Below are positions 5,624 to 11,458 of a DNA stretch of 17,806 nucleotides, in pieces. The notes under the pieces are model-generated. The model saw only the letters and a list, made by a program, of their open reading frames with translations, made no database searches and was not told the origin of the DNA. A program made the position numbers and the translations under genes. This DNA comes from DATIHT01 sp035480415 (GTDB lineage: Bacteria; Patescibacteriota; Microgenomatia; Curtissbacterales; GWA2-41-24), in assembly GCA_035480415.1 (NCBI GenBank), contig DATIHT010000053.1:1-17806 (forward strand), written 5' to 3'. Position 1 is the first letter of the stretch; each line of letters starts with the position of its first letter.

Positions 5624-6910
5624 GTCTTTTAAATCAAATTCAGAATCACTTAGTTTTTCAACAAATTTTGAGACATCGGTTCTATTCTTCACAACAGACG
5701 TAAGAGGCGCAACTTCCCTTGGATTATTAATTACCGTCGCACCAACAATTCGCTCAACACCATCAATTTTCTTAATAAAAATTCTTGTCATCTTACCAGA
5801 ATCGACAGATCCTCTAAGAACAGTTTTTTCTGAAAAATCAGCTTCTGTAACACCTATAAATGTACAAGAGCCGACGTCAAAAAAGTTAATAGAATATGAA
5901 GAAGCTGTTTCAAAAACAGTTTTAACTCCAGCTTGCCCGTCCGAAGCCGAAGGCGAAGTGAGGGCCATATTTTTACCAACAGCAGAACCTTGAGAAGTGG
6001 CATTAGCCCAGTTACCAACAATGTGCTGACGCTCAAAGATAACGTCGCGAAACTCGGCGCAATCACCGGCAGCATAAACATCCGGCACATTTGTCTCCAA
6101 ATACTCATTTGTCACAATCGCCCGATTAATGTTTACCCCGCTTCCTTCCAAAAAAGAAAAATCGCTTTTAATTCCGATACCTACGCCTACAATATCCGCA
6201 GGTAAACTCTTGCCGGATTTCGTAACGACAGCGCCTTTTTCAAAACGTTCAACCTCTTCGTTGCATACAACCTTAATGCCGTTTTTCTCAAGAACAGTAA
6301 CCAAAACTTTGCTGGAATCTTCGTCTAGCTTAAACGACCAAAAATACGGTTCTCGGACCAAAATAGTTATATCCTCCACCCCGTTTTTCTTAAACCCGCT
6401 CGCAAACTCCAGACCTATAAAGCCTCCTCCCACTATCACTCCTTTCGCACTTTGCCTGTCCGCCGAAGCTTTAGCGGAGGCGGAACTTGCGACTTTGACT
6501 ATATTGTCAGCATCATCAACCGTTCTCATATAAAAAACATTTCCAAGATCCGATCCTGGCGCATCCAACTTGATCGGATATCCGCCAACCGTAATTAAAA
6601 GCTTGCCATATTGGATCTCTTCACCATTTGAGAGTTTTACTGACTTACTACTAGCCTCTAACCTCTGTGCTCTAACCTCTTTAAGTAGCTTTATTTTCTT
6701 CTCGGTATACCACTCACTCTTTTTCAAAAAAACCTGGTCTCTTTGAACTTTGTGCCGAATATAATGTGGAATTAAAACGCGGGAATATTCTTCATGTGAC
6801 TCTTCAGTAACAATTGTGATCGAAGCATCGGGTTTTAAACCCCGAATAACTTCAGCAGCAGTCGTCCCTGCTGCCGACCCACCAATTATTAGGTAGTCCA
6901 CCGATTTCAT
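5612..6910 (-). CDS. FAD/NAD(P)-dependent oxidoreductase (rubredoxin/ferredoxin reductase type)
   Basis: A 432-residue two-dinucleotide-fold flavoenzyme. FAD binding: LIIGGSAAGTTAAE (7-20) and the second motif VPDVYAAGDCAEF (275-287). NAD(P) binding: VIVGGGFIGLEFASG (158-172). The C-terminal region (about 335-432) is the dimerisation-type domain. There is no redox-active CxxC disulfide, so it should pass electrons to a small carrier rather than act on a disulfide. The ferredoxin gene directly upstream (6965-7189) is the natural partner. Two low-complexity segments, about 142-156 (SSASAKASADRQSAK) and 318-330 (TSPSASDGQAGVK), interrupt normal loops and are encoded by palindromic elements. It is the last gene of the suf-type cluster. 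The exact substrate cannot be told. Confidence 0.85.
   Translation of the reverse strand: MKSVDYLIIGGSAAGTTAAEVIRGLKPDASITIVTEESHEEYSRVLIPHYIRHKVQRDQVFLKKSEWYTEKKIKLLKEVRAQRLEASSKSVKLSNGEEIQYGKLLITVGGYPIKLDAPGSDLGNVFYMRTVDDADNIVKVASSASAKASADRQSAKGVIVGGGFIGLEFASGFKKNGVEDITILVREPYFWSFKLDEDSSKVLVTVLEKNGIKVVCNEEVERFEKGAVVTKSGKSLPADIVGVGIGIKSDFSFLEGSGVNINRAIVTNEYLETNVPDVYAAGDCAEFRDVIFERQHIVGNWANATSQGSAVGKNMALTSPSASDGQAGVKTVFETASSYSINFFDVGSCTFIGVTEADFSEKTVLRGSVDSGKMTRIFIKKIDGVERIVGATVINNPREVAPLTSVVKNRTDVSKFVEKLSDSEFDLKDLSS
5931..5965. repeat. In-frame palindromic element in the oxidoreductase gene, copy B
   Basis: A GC-richer block in an AT-rich gene, with GCCC (5935-5938)/GGGC (5962-5965) outer arms and an inner GCC-GAA-GGC (5946-5954). 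It encodes TSPSASDGQAG (about residues 318-328) in a loop between conserved parts of the fold. The sequence style (repeated CGAAG motifs) is that of mobile palindromic repeats. Confidence 0.5.
6451..6490. repeat. In-frame palindromic element in the oxidoreductase gene, copy A
   Basis: TCCGCC (6459-6464) and GGCGGA (6479-6484) are inverted around GAAGCTTTA-type sequence, with a second pair TCCGC/GCGGA (6474-6478). It encodes SASAKASADRQ (about residues 143-153), just before the NAD(P)-binding strand, where relatives have a short loop. Confidence 0.6.
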
Positions 6911-6915
6911 TTTTT

Positions 6916-6950
6916 ATTGGATATTGGACATTGGATATTTGTCATTTGAT
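6916..6950. repeat. Degenerate heptamer array, ATTGGAT x5
   Basis: Five consecutive 7-bp units: ATTGGAT, ATTGGAC, ATTGGAT, ATTTGTC, ATTTGAT. They fill most of the 54-bp gap between the ferredoxin stop and the oxidoreductase start. Confidence 0.6.
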
Positions 6951-6964
6951 ATTCACCGAAGGTG

Positions 6965-7189
6965 TTATGGATATTCTTGTTCTCCGGTTTCATCGTCATA
7001 CAAAATAATTGCCTTGGTTGGGCAGGATTCCGCAGCAAGCTTAACAACGTCCGGTGGGTCTCCTTCGCCCTCCAAAACAATCGCTTTATTCTCGCTATCG
7101 AGCGCAAAAGTAGACATGGCCAAAGCAACACAACTTCCTGCGCCAATGCACAAATCCCGATCAATAGTAATTTTCCAACGCTTAGCCAT
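6965..7189 (-). CDS. Small ferredoxin with three cluster cysteines (likely 3Fe-4S)
   Basis: A 74-residue single-cluster ferredoxin. The cluster motif is C14-IGAGS-C20 with the third ligand in SCPTKAI (C56). A typical 4Fe-4S member has CxxCxxC; here the middle Cys is Ala (A17), the pattern of actinobacterial 3Fe-4S ferredoxins that serve cytochromes P450 and other enzymes. A longer frame to 7240 adds a hydrophobic extension encoded over the preceding gene; ATG 7189 is chosen because the family starts there and it follows the previous stop by 1 nt. The acidic C-terminal tail (DDETGEQEYP) could bind a basic partner. The adjacent oxidoreductase is the likely reductase. Confidence 0.88.
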   Translation of the reverse strand: MAKRWKITIDRDLCIGAGSCVALAMSTFALDSENKAIVLEGEGDPPDVVKLAAESCPTKAIILYDDETGEQEYP

Positions 7190-7190
7190 C

Positions 7191-7472
7191 TTAATGATGA
7201 TCAAAAAAATAAAAAAGTAAATCTGTAGGCCAAAATACAACAGGGCTCAACACATCAAAAAAGTAATTTTTCATTGAATAATAGCCTCCCAAAGGATTCA
7301 AAACTCTTGTAAATAAAAGGGCTAATATGCCAATTAACAAATAAACTACGACAGAAACTTTAATTCTGCTAACGATTGAAGCGGTCCGTTTAAAAAATAG
7401 CCAGACTACAAAATAAATGATGGCCAGAACTGGACTACTAAATAATCCGCCTAGTATAAAAAATTCATTCAT
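7191..7472 (-). CDS. Small membrane protein, function unknown
   Basis: A 93-residue protein with hydrophobic segments at about 5-28, 38-60 and a weaker one at 70-90 (PVVFWPTDLLFYFF). A basic stretch (FKRTASIVSRIKV) between helices 1 and 2 suggests that loop is cytosolic. No family recognised. Its ATG overlaps the end of sufU by 8 bp and its stop is 1 nt before the ferredoxin ATG, so it is cotranslated within the suf-type cluster and is unlikely to be a chance frame. Confidence 0.65.
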   Translation of the reverse strand: MNEFFILGGLFSSPVLAIIYFVVWLFFKRTASIVSRIKVSVVVYLLIGILALLFTRVLNPLGGYYSMKNYFFDVLSPVVFWPTDLLFYFFDHH

Positions 7473-7908
7473 ATTTTAGTTTCCTTATAACCTCAAGTGG
7501 CAAAAATGCACACTTAAGTCTCGCCGGGGCGACATTTCCACCAATTAAACTAAGTATATCTTGTCCAGTTATCTTCTCTATCTGTTTAATACTTTTTCCC
7601 TTAATTGCCTCAGATAACATTGAAGCAGAAGCCATCGATATCGCGCAACCCGAACCCGTAAAGCGAACGTCCTTTATTGTTCGAGCTTGTCGAGAACTAT
7701 CTTTGTCATCCCGCACTTGATGCGGGATCCAGTCTCTAGATCCCCGCTTTCGCGGGGATGACAAGGTGGGAGAAAACTTGAAAAAGAATCTAACTTCATC
7801 GCCACATAATGGATTTACCTGGTCAATAACAACATCGGCGCCTTTAATCTCCCCAAAGTTTTGTGGGTTACGCCAATGCTCTAAAATCTCTTCTCGGTAT
7901 GGATCCAT
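7465..7908 (-). CDS. sufU: SufU-like sulfur-transfer / Fe-S assembly protein
   Basis: SufU proteins take persulfide from SufS, usually with zinc bound by Asp and three Cys. All three cysteines are present in the 147-residue product: NPLCGDE (C35, with D37), GSGCAISMASAS (C88) and ARLKCAF (C133). Ahead of C133 the protein has ILSLIGGNVAPAR and lacks the longer insert seen in many Firmicutes SufU proteins. A block of about 29 residues (48-76, including SSPRKRGSRDWIPHQVRDD) interrupts a loop between two strands and is encoded by palindromic DNA. It lies 103 bp downstream of sufS, and its product should be the SufS partner. The palindrome-coded insertion is far from the metal residues in sequence, so the protein may still be functional. 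Confidence 0.9.
   Translation of the reverse strand: MDPYREEILEHWRNPQNFGEIKGADVVIDQVNPLCGDEVRFFFKFSPTLSSPRKRGSRDWIPHQVRDDKDSSRQARTIKDVRFTGSGCAISMASASMLSEAIKGKSIKQIEKITGQDILSLIGGNVAPARLKCAFLPLEVIRKLKYE
7678..7767. repeat. In-frame palindromic element in sufU
   Basis: Outer arms TTGTCATCCCGC (7703-7714) and GCGGGGATGACAA (7752-7764) enclose two hairpins, CCCGCA-CTTGA-TGCGGG (7710-7726) and CCCCGC-TTTC-GCGGGG (7742-7757). An adjacent segment TCGAGCTTGTCGAGAAC (7681-7697) resembles another common bacterial repeat. The whole block is read in frame as part of SufU. Confidence 0.85.
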
Positions 7909-8012
7909 AACAATTTTTAATTTACAATTTACAATTTTTAATGAATTTTCAATGATTCAATTTTCAAAGTTTAAGTAATTGAAAATTGAGATTTGAATGA
8001 AAATTTAAAATT
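7909..8012. repeat. AT-rich array between sufS and sufU
   Basis: The region is almost entirely A and T with ATTTACA-type heptamers and repeats of CAATTTT/AAAATTG. The 17-mer at 7996-8012 occurs inverted at 16745-16761 in another AT-rich gap. It is the longest gap within the suf-type cluster (103 bp). No clear promoter or terminator is seen. Confidence 0.45.
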
Positions 8013-9297
8013 ATATTCTAAATACCTCCTTAACCTTCAAAACTCCTTCAATTAGCCTATCCACGTCACTCTTTGTATTGTAAATGTAGAAGCTGGCACG
8101 GGCAGCAGCCGGAATTCCCAAAAAATCGCAGAGAGGTTCTGCACAATGTTGTCCCGATCTTATTGCAATCCCCTCACTGTCTAAAATACTCGCAACATCA
8201 TGAGCATGAACGTCTCCGACATTAAATGATATGACACCGGCTCTATTTGTCATTCTGGCTTGTCCAGAATCGATTCTGGAGTCGCTTCGCTCCCCAGAAT
8301 GACGGGAATGAAAAGGATTTGGGCCGTAAATTTTAACACCCTCGATCTTCGATAACTTTTCCAGTGCATATTTTGTAAGTTCAATTTCATGTGCTCTGAC
8401 ATTGTCCATACCGATTTTAGTAAGATAATCACAAGCAGCACCAAGCCCAACAGCCCCGGCAATGTCAGGTGTTCCGGCCTCAAATTTCCAGGGTAATTCA
8501 TTCCAGGTCGTCTTGTTTAAACTAACCTTGGAAATCATCTCCCCGCCAAACAAAAAAGGCAGCATTGCATCGAGAAGTTGTCGCTTTGCCCACAAAACAC
8601 CGATTCCTGTTGGTCCAAGCATCTTGTGACCGGTAAAAACATAAAAATCGCAACCAAGCTTGGGAATATCAACCAGCATATGCGGTACAGCCTGCGCACC
8701 ATCCACAAGCACACGTGCTTGTGGTGCTAAACGCTTAACGACTAACGACAAACGCCGTACATCATTAATCGTCCCAAGAACATTGGATACGTGGAACAGT
8801 GCAACCATTTTCGTCTTCTTAGTTAATGCTTTCTTAAAAGCTTTCTGGTCGAGTTCACCATTTTGGTCAATCGGAACAACCTTGAGAACCGCACCGTTTT
8901 CCAAAGCCAACTGTTGCCAAACTACAAAATTTGAATGGTGTTCTGCAACTGAAAGAACAATCTCATCACTCTTATCTATATTCAATCTTCCCCAACTGTA
9001 AGCAACTAAGTTAACAGCCTCAGTCGCATTGCGAACAAACACGATTTCGGACTTATCAAAAACACCCACAAACTTAGCAATTTTCTCGCGTGCTCCCTCG
9101 TATGCCTCTGTTGCCTCAACAGAAAGCGTATGAATACCACGATGAACATTGGCATTTGTCTCGCTGTAATATTTGGATATTGCGTCAATTACCTGTTTGG
9201 GTTTTTGTGAAGTTGCAGCATTATCTAAATAGACCAAAGGCATCCTACCAATTTTCCGGCTTAAAATCGGAAAATCCTGCCTGATTTTAGAATTCAT
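8011..9297 (-). CDS. sufS: SufS-type cysteine desulfurase
   Basis: Takes sulfur from cysteine as an enzyme-bound persulfide, using pyridoxal phosphate, for Fe-S assembly. The 428-residue product has YLDNAATSQKP (23-33), AEHHSN (118-123, the His that stacks on the cofactor), VDGAQAVPH (198-206), the cofactor Lys in FTGHKMLGPTG (K225) and the sulfur-carrying Cys in RSGQHCAEPLC (C385), matching class II enzymes. About 20 extra residues (332-350, HSGERSDSRIDSGQARMT) sit between IYGPNP and RAGVISF and are encoded by a perfect palindromic element. Residues 180-191 are encoded by a 7-bp-period array. Its ATG overlaps the FMN reductase stop by 1 nt. Partner: SufU. Confidence 0.96.
   Translation of the reverse strand: MNSKIRQDFPILSRKIGRMPLVYLDNAATSQKPKQVIDAISKYYSETNANVHRGIHTLSVEATEAYEGAREKIAKFVGVFDKSEIVFVRNATEAVNLVAYSWGRLNIDKSDEIVLSVAEHHSNFVVWQQLALENGAVLKVVPIDQNGELDQKAFKKALTKKTKMVALFHVSNVLGTINDVRRLSLVVKRLAPQARVLVDGAQAVPHMLVDIPKLGCDFYVFTGHKMLGPTGIGVLWAKRQLLDAMLPFLFGGEMISKVSLNKTTWNELPWKFEAGTPDIAGAVGLGAACDYLTKIGMDNVRAHEIELTKYALEKLSKIEGVKIYGPNPFHSRHSGERSDSRIDSGQARMTNRAGVISFNVGDVHAHDVASILDSEGIAIRSGQHCAEPLCDFLGIPAAARASFYIYNTKSDVDRLIEGVLKVKEVFRI
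8249..8303. repeat. In-frame palindromic element in sufS
   Basis: Outer perfect 10-bp arms GTCATTCTGG (8249-8258) and CCAGAATGAC (8294-8303) enclose a perfect 18-bp palindrome TCCAGAATCGATTCTGGA (8263-8280) and GGAGTCGCTTCGCTCC. The 55-bp element is read through as about 19 residues of SufS. Confidence 0.88.
8703..8724. repeat. 22-bp palindrome inside sufS
   Basis: CCACAAGCAC-AC-GTGCTTGTGG has perfect 10-bp arms with a 2-bp centre. It encodes PQARVLVD (192-199), part of a conserved strand, and directly abuts the heptamer array at 8726-8760. Confidence 0.55.
8726..8760. repeat. Degenerate heptamer array inside sufS
   Basis: Five 7-bp units: GCTAAAC, GCTTAAC, GACTAAC, GACAAAC, GCCGTAC. They encode VRRLSLVVKRLA (180-191), a helix of near-normal length for SufS, so this looks like repeat-shaped coding sequence and not a plain insertion. 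Confidence 0.45.
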
Positions 9298-9890
9298 TAC
9301 CCCCTCAGCTTTCCGAGCAGTTCTGTGAATTTATCAATTGCTTTTTGCGTTTGTTTGGCAGTATTCTCCTTTATTAAATTTCCACCTTCATCAAACGCTT
9401 CAGCACCACTTGCAACCAATATCTGTGCAGGGCACAAAACCAAACCTAAATCCTGGCAAATACTAGGCATGATCATTTGCATTCTTGCAGTACCCCTAAT
9501 TCCACTTGAAACTCCACCAACCAAAGCTACTTTATTTCCTCCAAAAACACGCTCCAAATCTTCATCCGGTCTACTTGCCCAATCAATTGCGTTTTTAAGC
9601 CCTCCTGGAAGTGAAAAATTGTATTCAGGTGAGGCAAAAACGATACCATCAGCTTGTGCAATTTTTTCCTTAAATGCCTCAACATTTGCTGGCATGCCAG
9701 CATTTTGAACGTCTTCGTTATAAGCAACAAAGTCTTCCCAAAAAAGCTCTTCGACTTCTATTCCTTTTGAACTCAAGGATTTAAATATTAAATTTAATAG
9801 TTTTTTATTAAAGGAATCTTTTCTCAAACTCCCGCAAATACCAACTACTTTTAATTTTGCTTTAGTCTTTAGTCGTTCGTCTTTAGTCAT
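9297..9890 (-). CDS. NAD(P)H-dependent FMN reductase (flavodoxin-like fold)
   Basis: A 197-residue flavoprotein of the NADPH-dependent FMN reductase family (YieF/ChrR/AzoR-related). The FMN phosphate loop is GICGSLRKDSFN (17-28), and SPEYNFSLPGGLKNAIDWAS (87-106) is the hallmark segment contacting the flavin ring. GGVSSGIRG follows near 125. Such enzymes reduce flavin, quinones or metal ions; the substrate here is unknown. Inside a Fe-S cluster operon it could supply electrons for iron release or assembly, which is inference. The first ten residues (MTKDERLKTK) are encoded by a 7-bp array at 9861-9888, and no other Met precedes the fold. It overlaps the Rieske gene by 8 bp and sufS by 1 bp. 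Confidence 0.88.
   Translation of the reverse strand: MTKDERLKTKAKLKVVGICGSLRKDSFNKKLLNLIFKSLSSKGIEVEELFWEDFVAYNEDVQNAGMPANVEAFKEKIAQADGIVFASPEYNFSLPGGLKNAIDWASRPDEDLERVFGGNKVALVGGVSSGIRGTARMQMIMPSICQDLGLVLCPAQILVASGAEAFDEGGNLIKENTAKQTQKAIDKFTELLGKLRG
9861..9888. repeat. Heptamer array at the start of the FMN reductase gene
   Basis: Four 7-bp units on the plus strand: TTTAGTC, TTTAGTC, GTTCGTC, TTTAGTC. They overlap the Rieske stop and encode residues 1-10 of the FMN reductase. Confidence 0.65.
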
Positions 9891-10191
9891 TTATAAAAAC
9901 CTCGTCTCCTTCAACGGTTACTTTGTACGTTTTCAAAGGCTCTGCAGACGGTGGAACAGTATTTGCCCCTGTCTTAACGTCGTACTGCGAACCATGGCAG
10001 GTACATTCCACTTCCTCACCATGCATCACGTAGTTTTGGTCCAGTTCACAAAACTCATGAGTGCAAACATTTGTAGTGGCATAAATATTGCCACCAACAT
10101 TAAAAAGGGCAACATCTTCCTTACCAACTTTAACCTTTCTAATTTGGCCTTCTACAACTTCTGATTTATTTGCAACTTTAGTTTTTGCCAT
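9883..10191 (-). CDS. Soluble Rieske [2Fe-2S] protein of high-potential type
   Basis: A 102-residue single-domain Rieske protein. Cluster ligands are C43 and H45 (CTHEFC) and C63 and H66 (CTCHGSQYD). Unusually for a small soluble Rieske ferredoxin it also has C48 and C65, the positions of the disulfide in cytochrome bc1/b6f Rieske proteins, and the Ser and Tyr (S68, Y70) that raise the potential there. It has no signal or membrane helix. A longer frame from 10245 runs across palindromic DNA; ATG 10191 is chosen because AGAGGA lies 4 nt upstream. Likely role: electron carrier for the neighbouring flavoproteins or for cluster assembly (inference). Confidence 0.9.
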   Translation of the reverse strand: MAKTKVANKSEVVEGQIRKVKVGKEDVALFNVGGNIYATTNVCTHEFCELDQNYVMHGEEVECTCHGSQYDVKTGANTVPPSAEPLKTYKVTVEGDEVFIND

Positions 10192-10208
10192 TGGTCCTCT
10201 CTTTAATT

Positions 10209-10272
10209 GAGGAACGTCCTCTCCGATGCCCACCCGAGGACGCACCTCAAGCTTGGTTCAAGGTGCGACCTT
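10209..10272. repeat. Cluster of three 13-bp palindromes between sufD and the Rieske gene
   Basis: GAGGA-ACG-TCCTC (10209-10221), GAGGA-CGC-ACCTC (10236-10248, one mismatch) and AAGGT-GCG-ACCTT (10260-10272) lie 24-27 bp apart. The last includes the final four codons of sufD (Lys-Val-Ala-Pro) and part of its stop. The three stems could form hairpins in the operon mRNA, limiting or processing it between sufD and the Rieske gene. No U-run follows, so they are not classic terminators. Confidence 0.65.
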
Positions 10273-10794
10273 AACCGAAGGTTTGGTCGTTTCTTGAATT
10301 CTAAGTTTAATTGGTTCGATAAAACCAGAAATCAACATTTTCTCCGCCTGATTTTTAGACAGGCCTCTACTCATAAGGTAAAAAAGCATTTGCTCGTCAA
10401 CCTTACCAACCGTTGCAGCGTGTCCTGCTTTAACATCAGGCTCAAGAATCTCAAGCGCTGGAGTATCATCCCCCATCTTTGCGTCGTCAAACAAAAGTAC
10501 ATCACTCCTCAAATAGGCATTCGATCTCTTTGCGCCTTTTTCTATCTTCACATTACCCCGGAAATCAAACTTAGATCTTCCCCTCAAAACTGCCCTTACG
10601 TTAACATTGGATTTTGTATTTACGGCGGCGTGAACAATATTCGCATCAAACGTCATTTCGTCCTCTCCTTTTCCAAGTACCAGTCCAAAAACTTCAACAC
10701 TGGCATTTTCCCCTGCCAAAACCACGTCCAACCTCCTACTTCCTACAAGCTCTATTGGTATTAACTTAGTCTGGTTTTTTAAAACCGTAATCAT
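10258..10794 (-). CDS. sufD: Minimal SufD-like Fe-S scaffold subunit
   Basis: A 178-residue protein homologous to the C-terminal part of SufD/SufB (usual length about 400-450). It keeps the end of the beta-helix core (SNAYLRSDVLLFDDAK) and the C-terminal domain that contacts SufC: LEILEPDVKAGHAATVG (H125 matches the E. coli SufD His needed for cluster assembly) and LFYLMSRGLSKNQAEKMLIS, then GFIEPI. The N-terminal helical domain and most of the beta-helix are missing. The ATG overlaps the upstream stop as ATGA and the frame is intact, so this looks like a genuine short form and not a broken gene. The last residues KVAP are encoded by a palindrome. It should pair with SufB on a SufC2 dimer. 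Confidence 0.82.
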   Translation of the reverse strand: MITVLKNQTKLIPIELVGSRRLDVVLAGENASVEVFGLVLGKGEDEMTFDANIVHAAVNTKSNVNVRAVLRGRSKFDFRGNVKIEKGAKRSNAYLRSDVLLFDDAKMGDDTPALEILEPDVKAGHAATVGKVDEQMLFYLMSRGLSKNQAEKMLISGFIEPIKLRIQETTKPSVKVAP

Positions 10795-11456
10795 ACAATC
10801 GCCTCCGATATTAACTTACTTCGCATCTTATAACTTCCCATAAAATTAACCATCATAATCAAGCCAAAAACTACCTGAAGCACACCCAAAACAATGTGCA
10901 TTTTGGCCTCGATAAAAAACTGTGGGTAAAGAAAAATCAAACCTATACAAACTGCACTAAAAATAATTCCACCAGGTACCAAAAACTTAAGCTCAAAAAT
11001 CTGTCTTTCCAAAATATGTTTGAACAAAGCCTTGCCCTTTTGCGAATTTTCAAAGTCACCCTTGTGACTTTTAATAAGATTCAAATCTACAATGTACGCG
11101 ACCCCCGAAACCACAAAGAATCCTAAAACAAAAATAAACCACCTAAGTGGGTGATCCATTTGCGAAAATGCCATAACTTCTACCAAACCTGCCAAGAAAT
11201 ACAAAAAGTTGTGATATAAATCCAAAGGCCATTTAACAAAAGAGATGGAGTGAATTATGGCTCCCGACCAAAAAACCAGAATAAATAAAAACGCAGAGAC
11301 AATATAAACAAAGTATTCGTATTTTAACTCAGTTACCAGATTTCCAGCCTCAGATGCCAAAAACCCCAGAGCTACTCCCTGGACTACAGAAATCAAAAGA
11401 AACTCGATATCTAAAGTTAATTCATTAAGCCTGGATTTTTCTAAATTATTGCTCAT
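10791..11456 (-). CDS. Six-helix membrane protein in the suf cluster, unknown
   Basis: A 221-residue protein with hydrophobic segments at about 17-36, 45-70, 81-100, 106-126, 155-177 and 184-205. A charged cytosolic-looking loop (LIKSHKGDFENSQKGKALFK) separates helices 4 and 5. No transporter signature or metal-binding motif was recognised. It lies between sufB and sufD with 2-nt and ATGA junctions, so it is cotranslated with the scaffold genes. An iron, sulfur or redox membrane role is tempting but unsupported by motifs. AAGGAG occurs about 10 nt before its ATG. Confidence 0.72.
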   Translation of the reverse strand: MSNNLEKSRLNELTLDIEFLLISVVQGVALGFLASEAGNLVTELKYEYFVYIVSAFLFILVFWSGAIIHSISFVKWPLDLYHNFLYFLAGLVEVMAFSQMDHPLRWFIFVLGFFVVSGVAYIVDLNLIKSHKGDFENSQKGKALFKHILERQIFELKFLVPGGIIFSAVCIGLIFLYPQFFIEAKMHIVLGVLQVVFGLIMMVNFMGSYKMRSKLISEAIV

Positions 11457-11458
11457 TT

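Noticed and set aside
6907..7164. 85-residue minus-strand frame over the ferredoxin
   Set aside because: Shadow of the ferredoxin frame, which has the conserved cysteines. Its tail is translation of the heptamer array.
7678..7767. Frameshift or pseudogene in sufU
   Set aside because: The extra block keeps the frame and all three cysteines, so an in-frame element is a better explanation than decay.
8250..8501. 83-residue minus-strand frame inside sufS
   Set aside because: Out-of-frame shadow of sufS; the sufS frame contains the cofactor Lys and catalytic Cys.
10207..10764. 185-residue plus-strand frame over sufD
   Set aside because: It is the antisense of sufD and palindromic DNA, with no binding site and no recognisable protein features; sufD on the other strand has conserved motifs.
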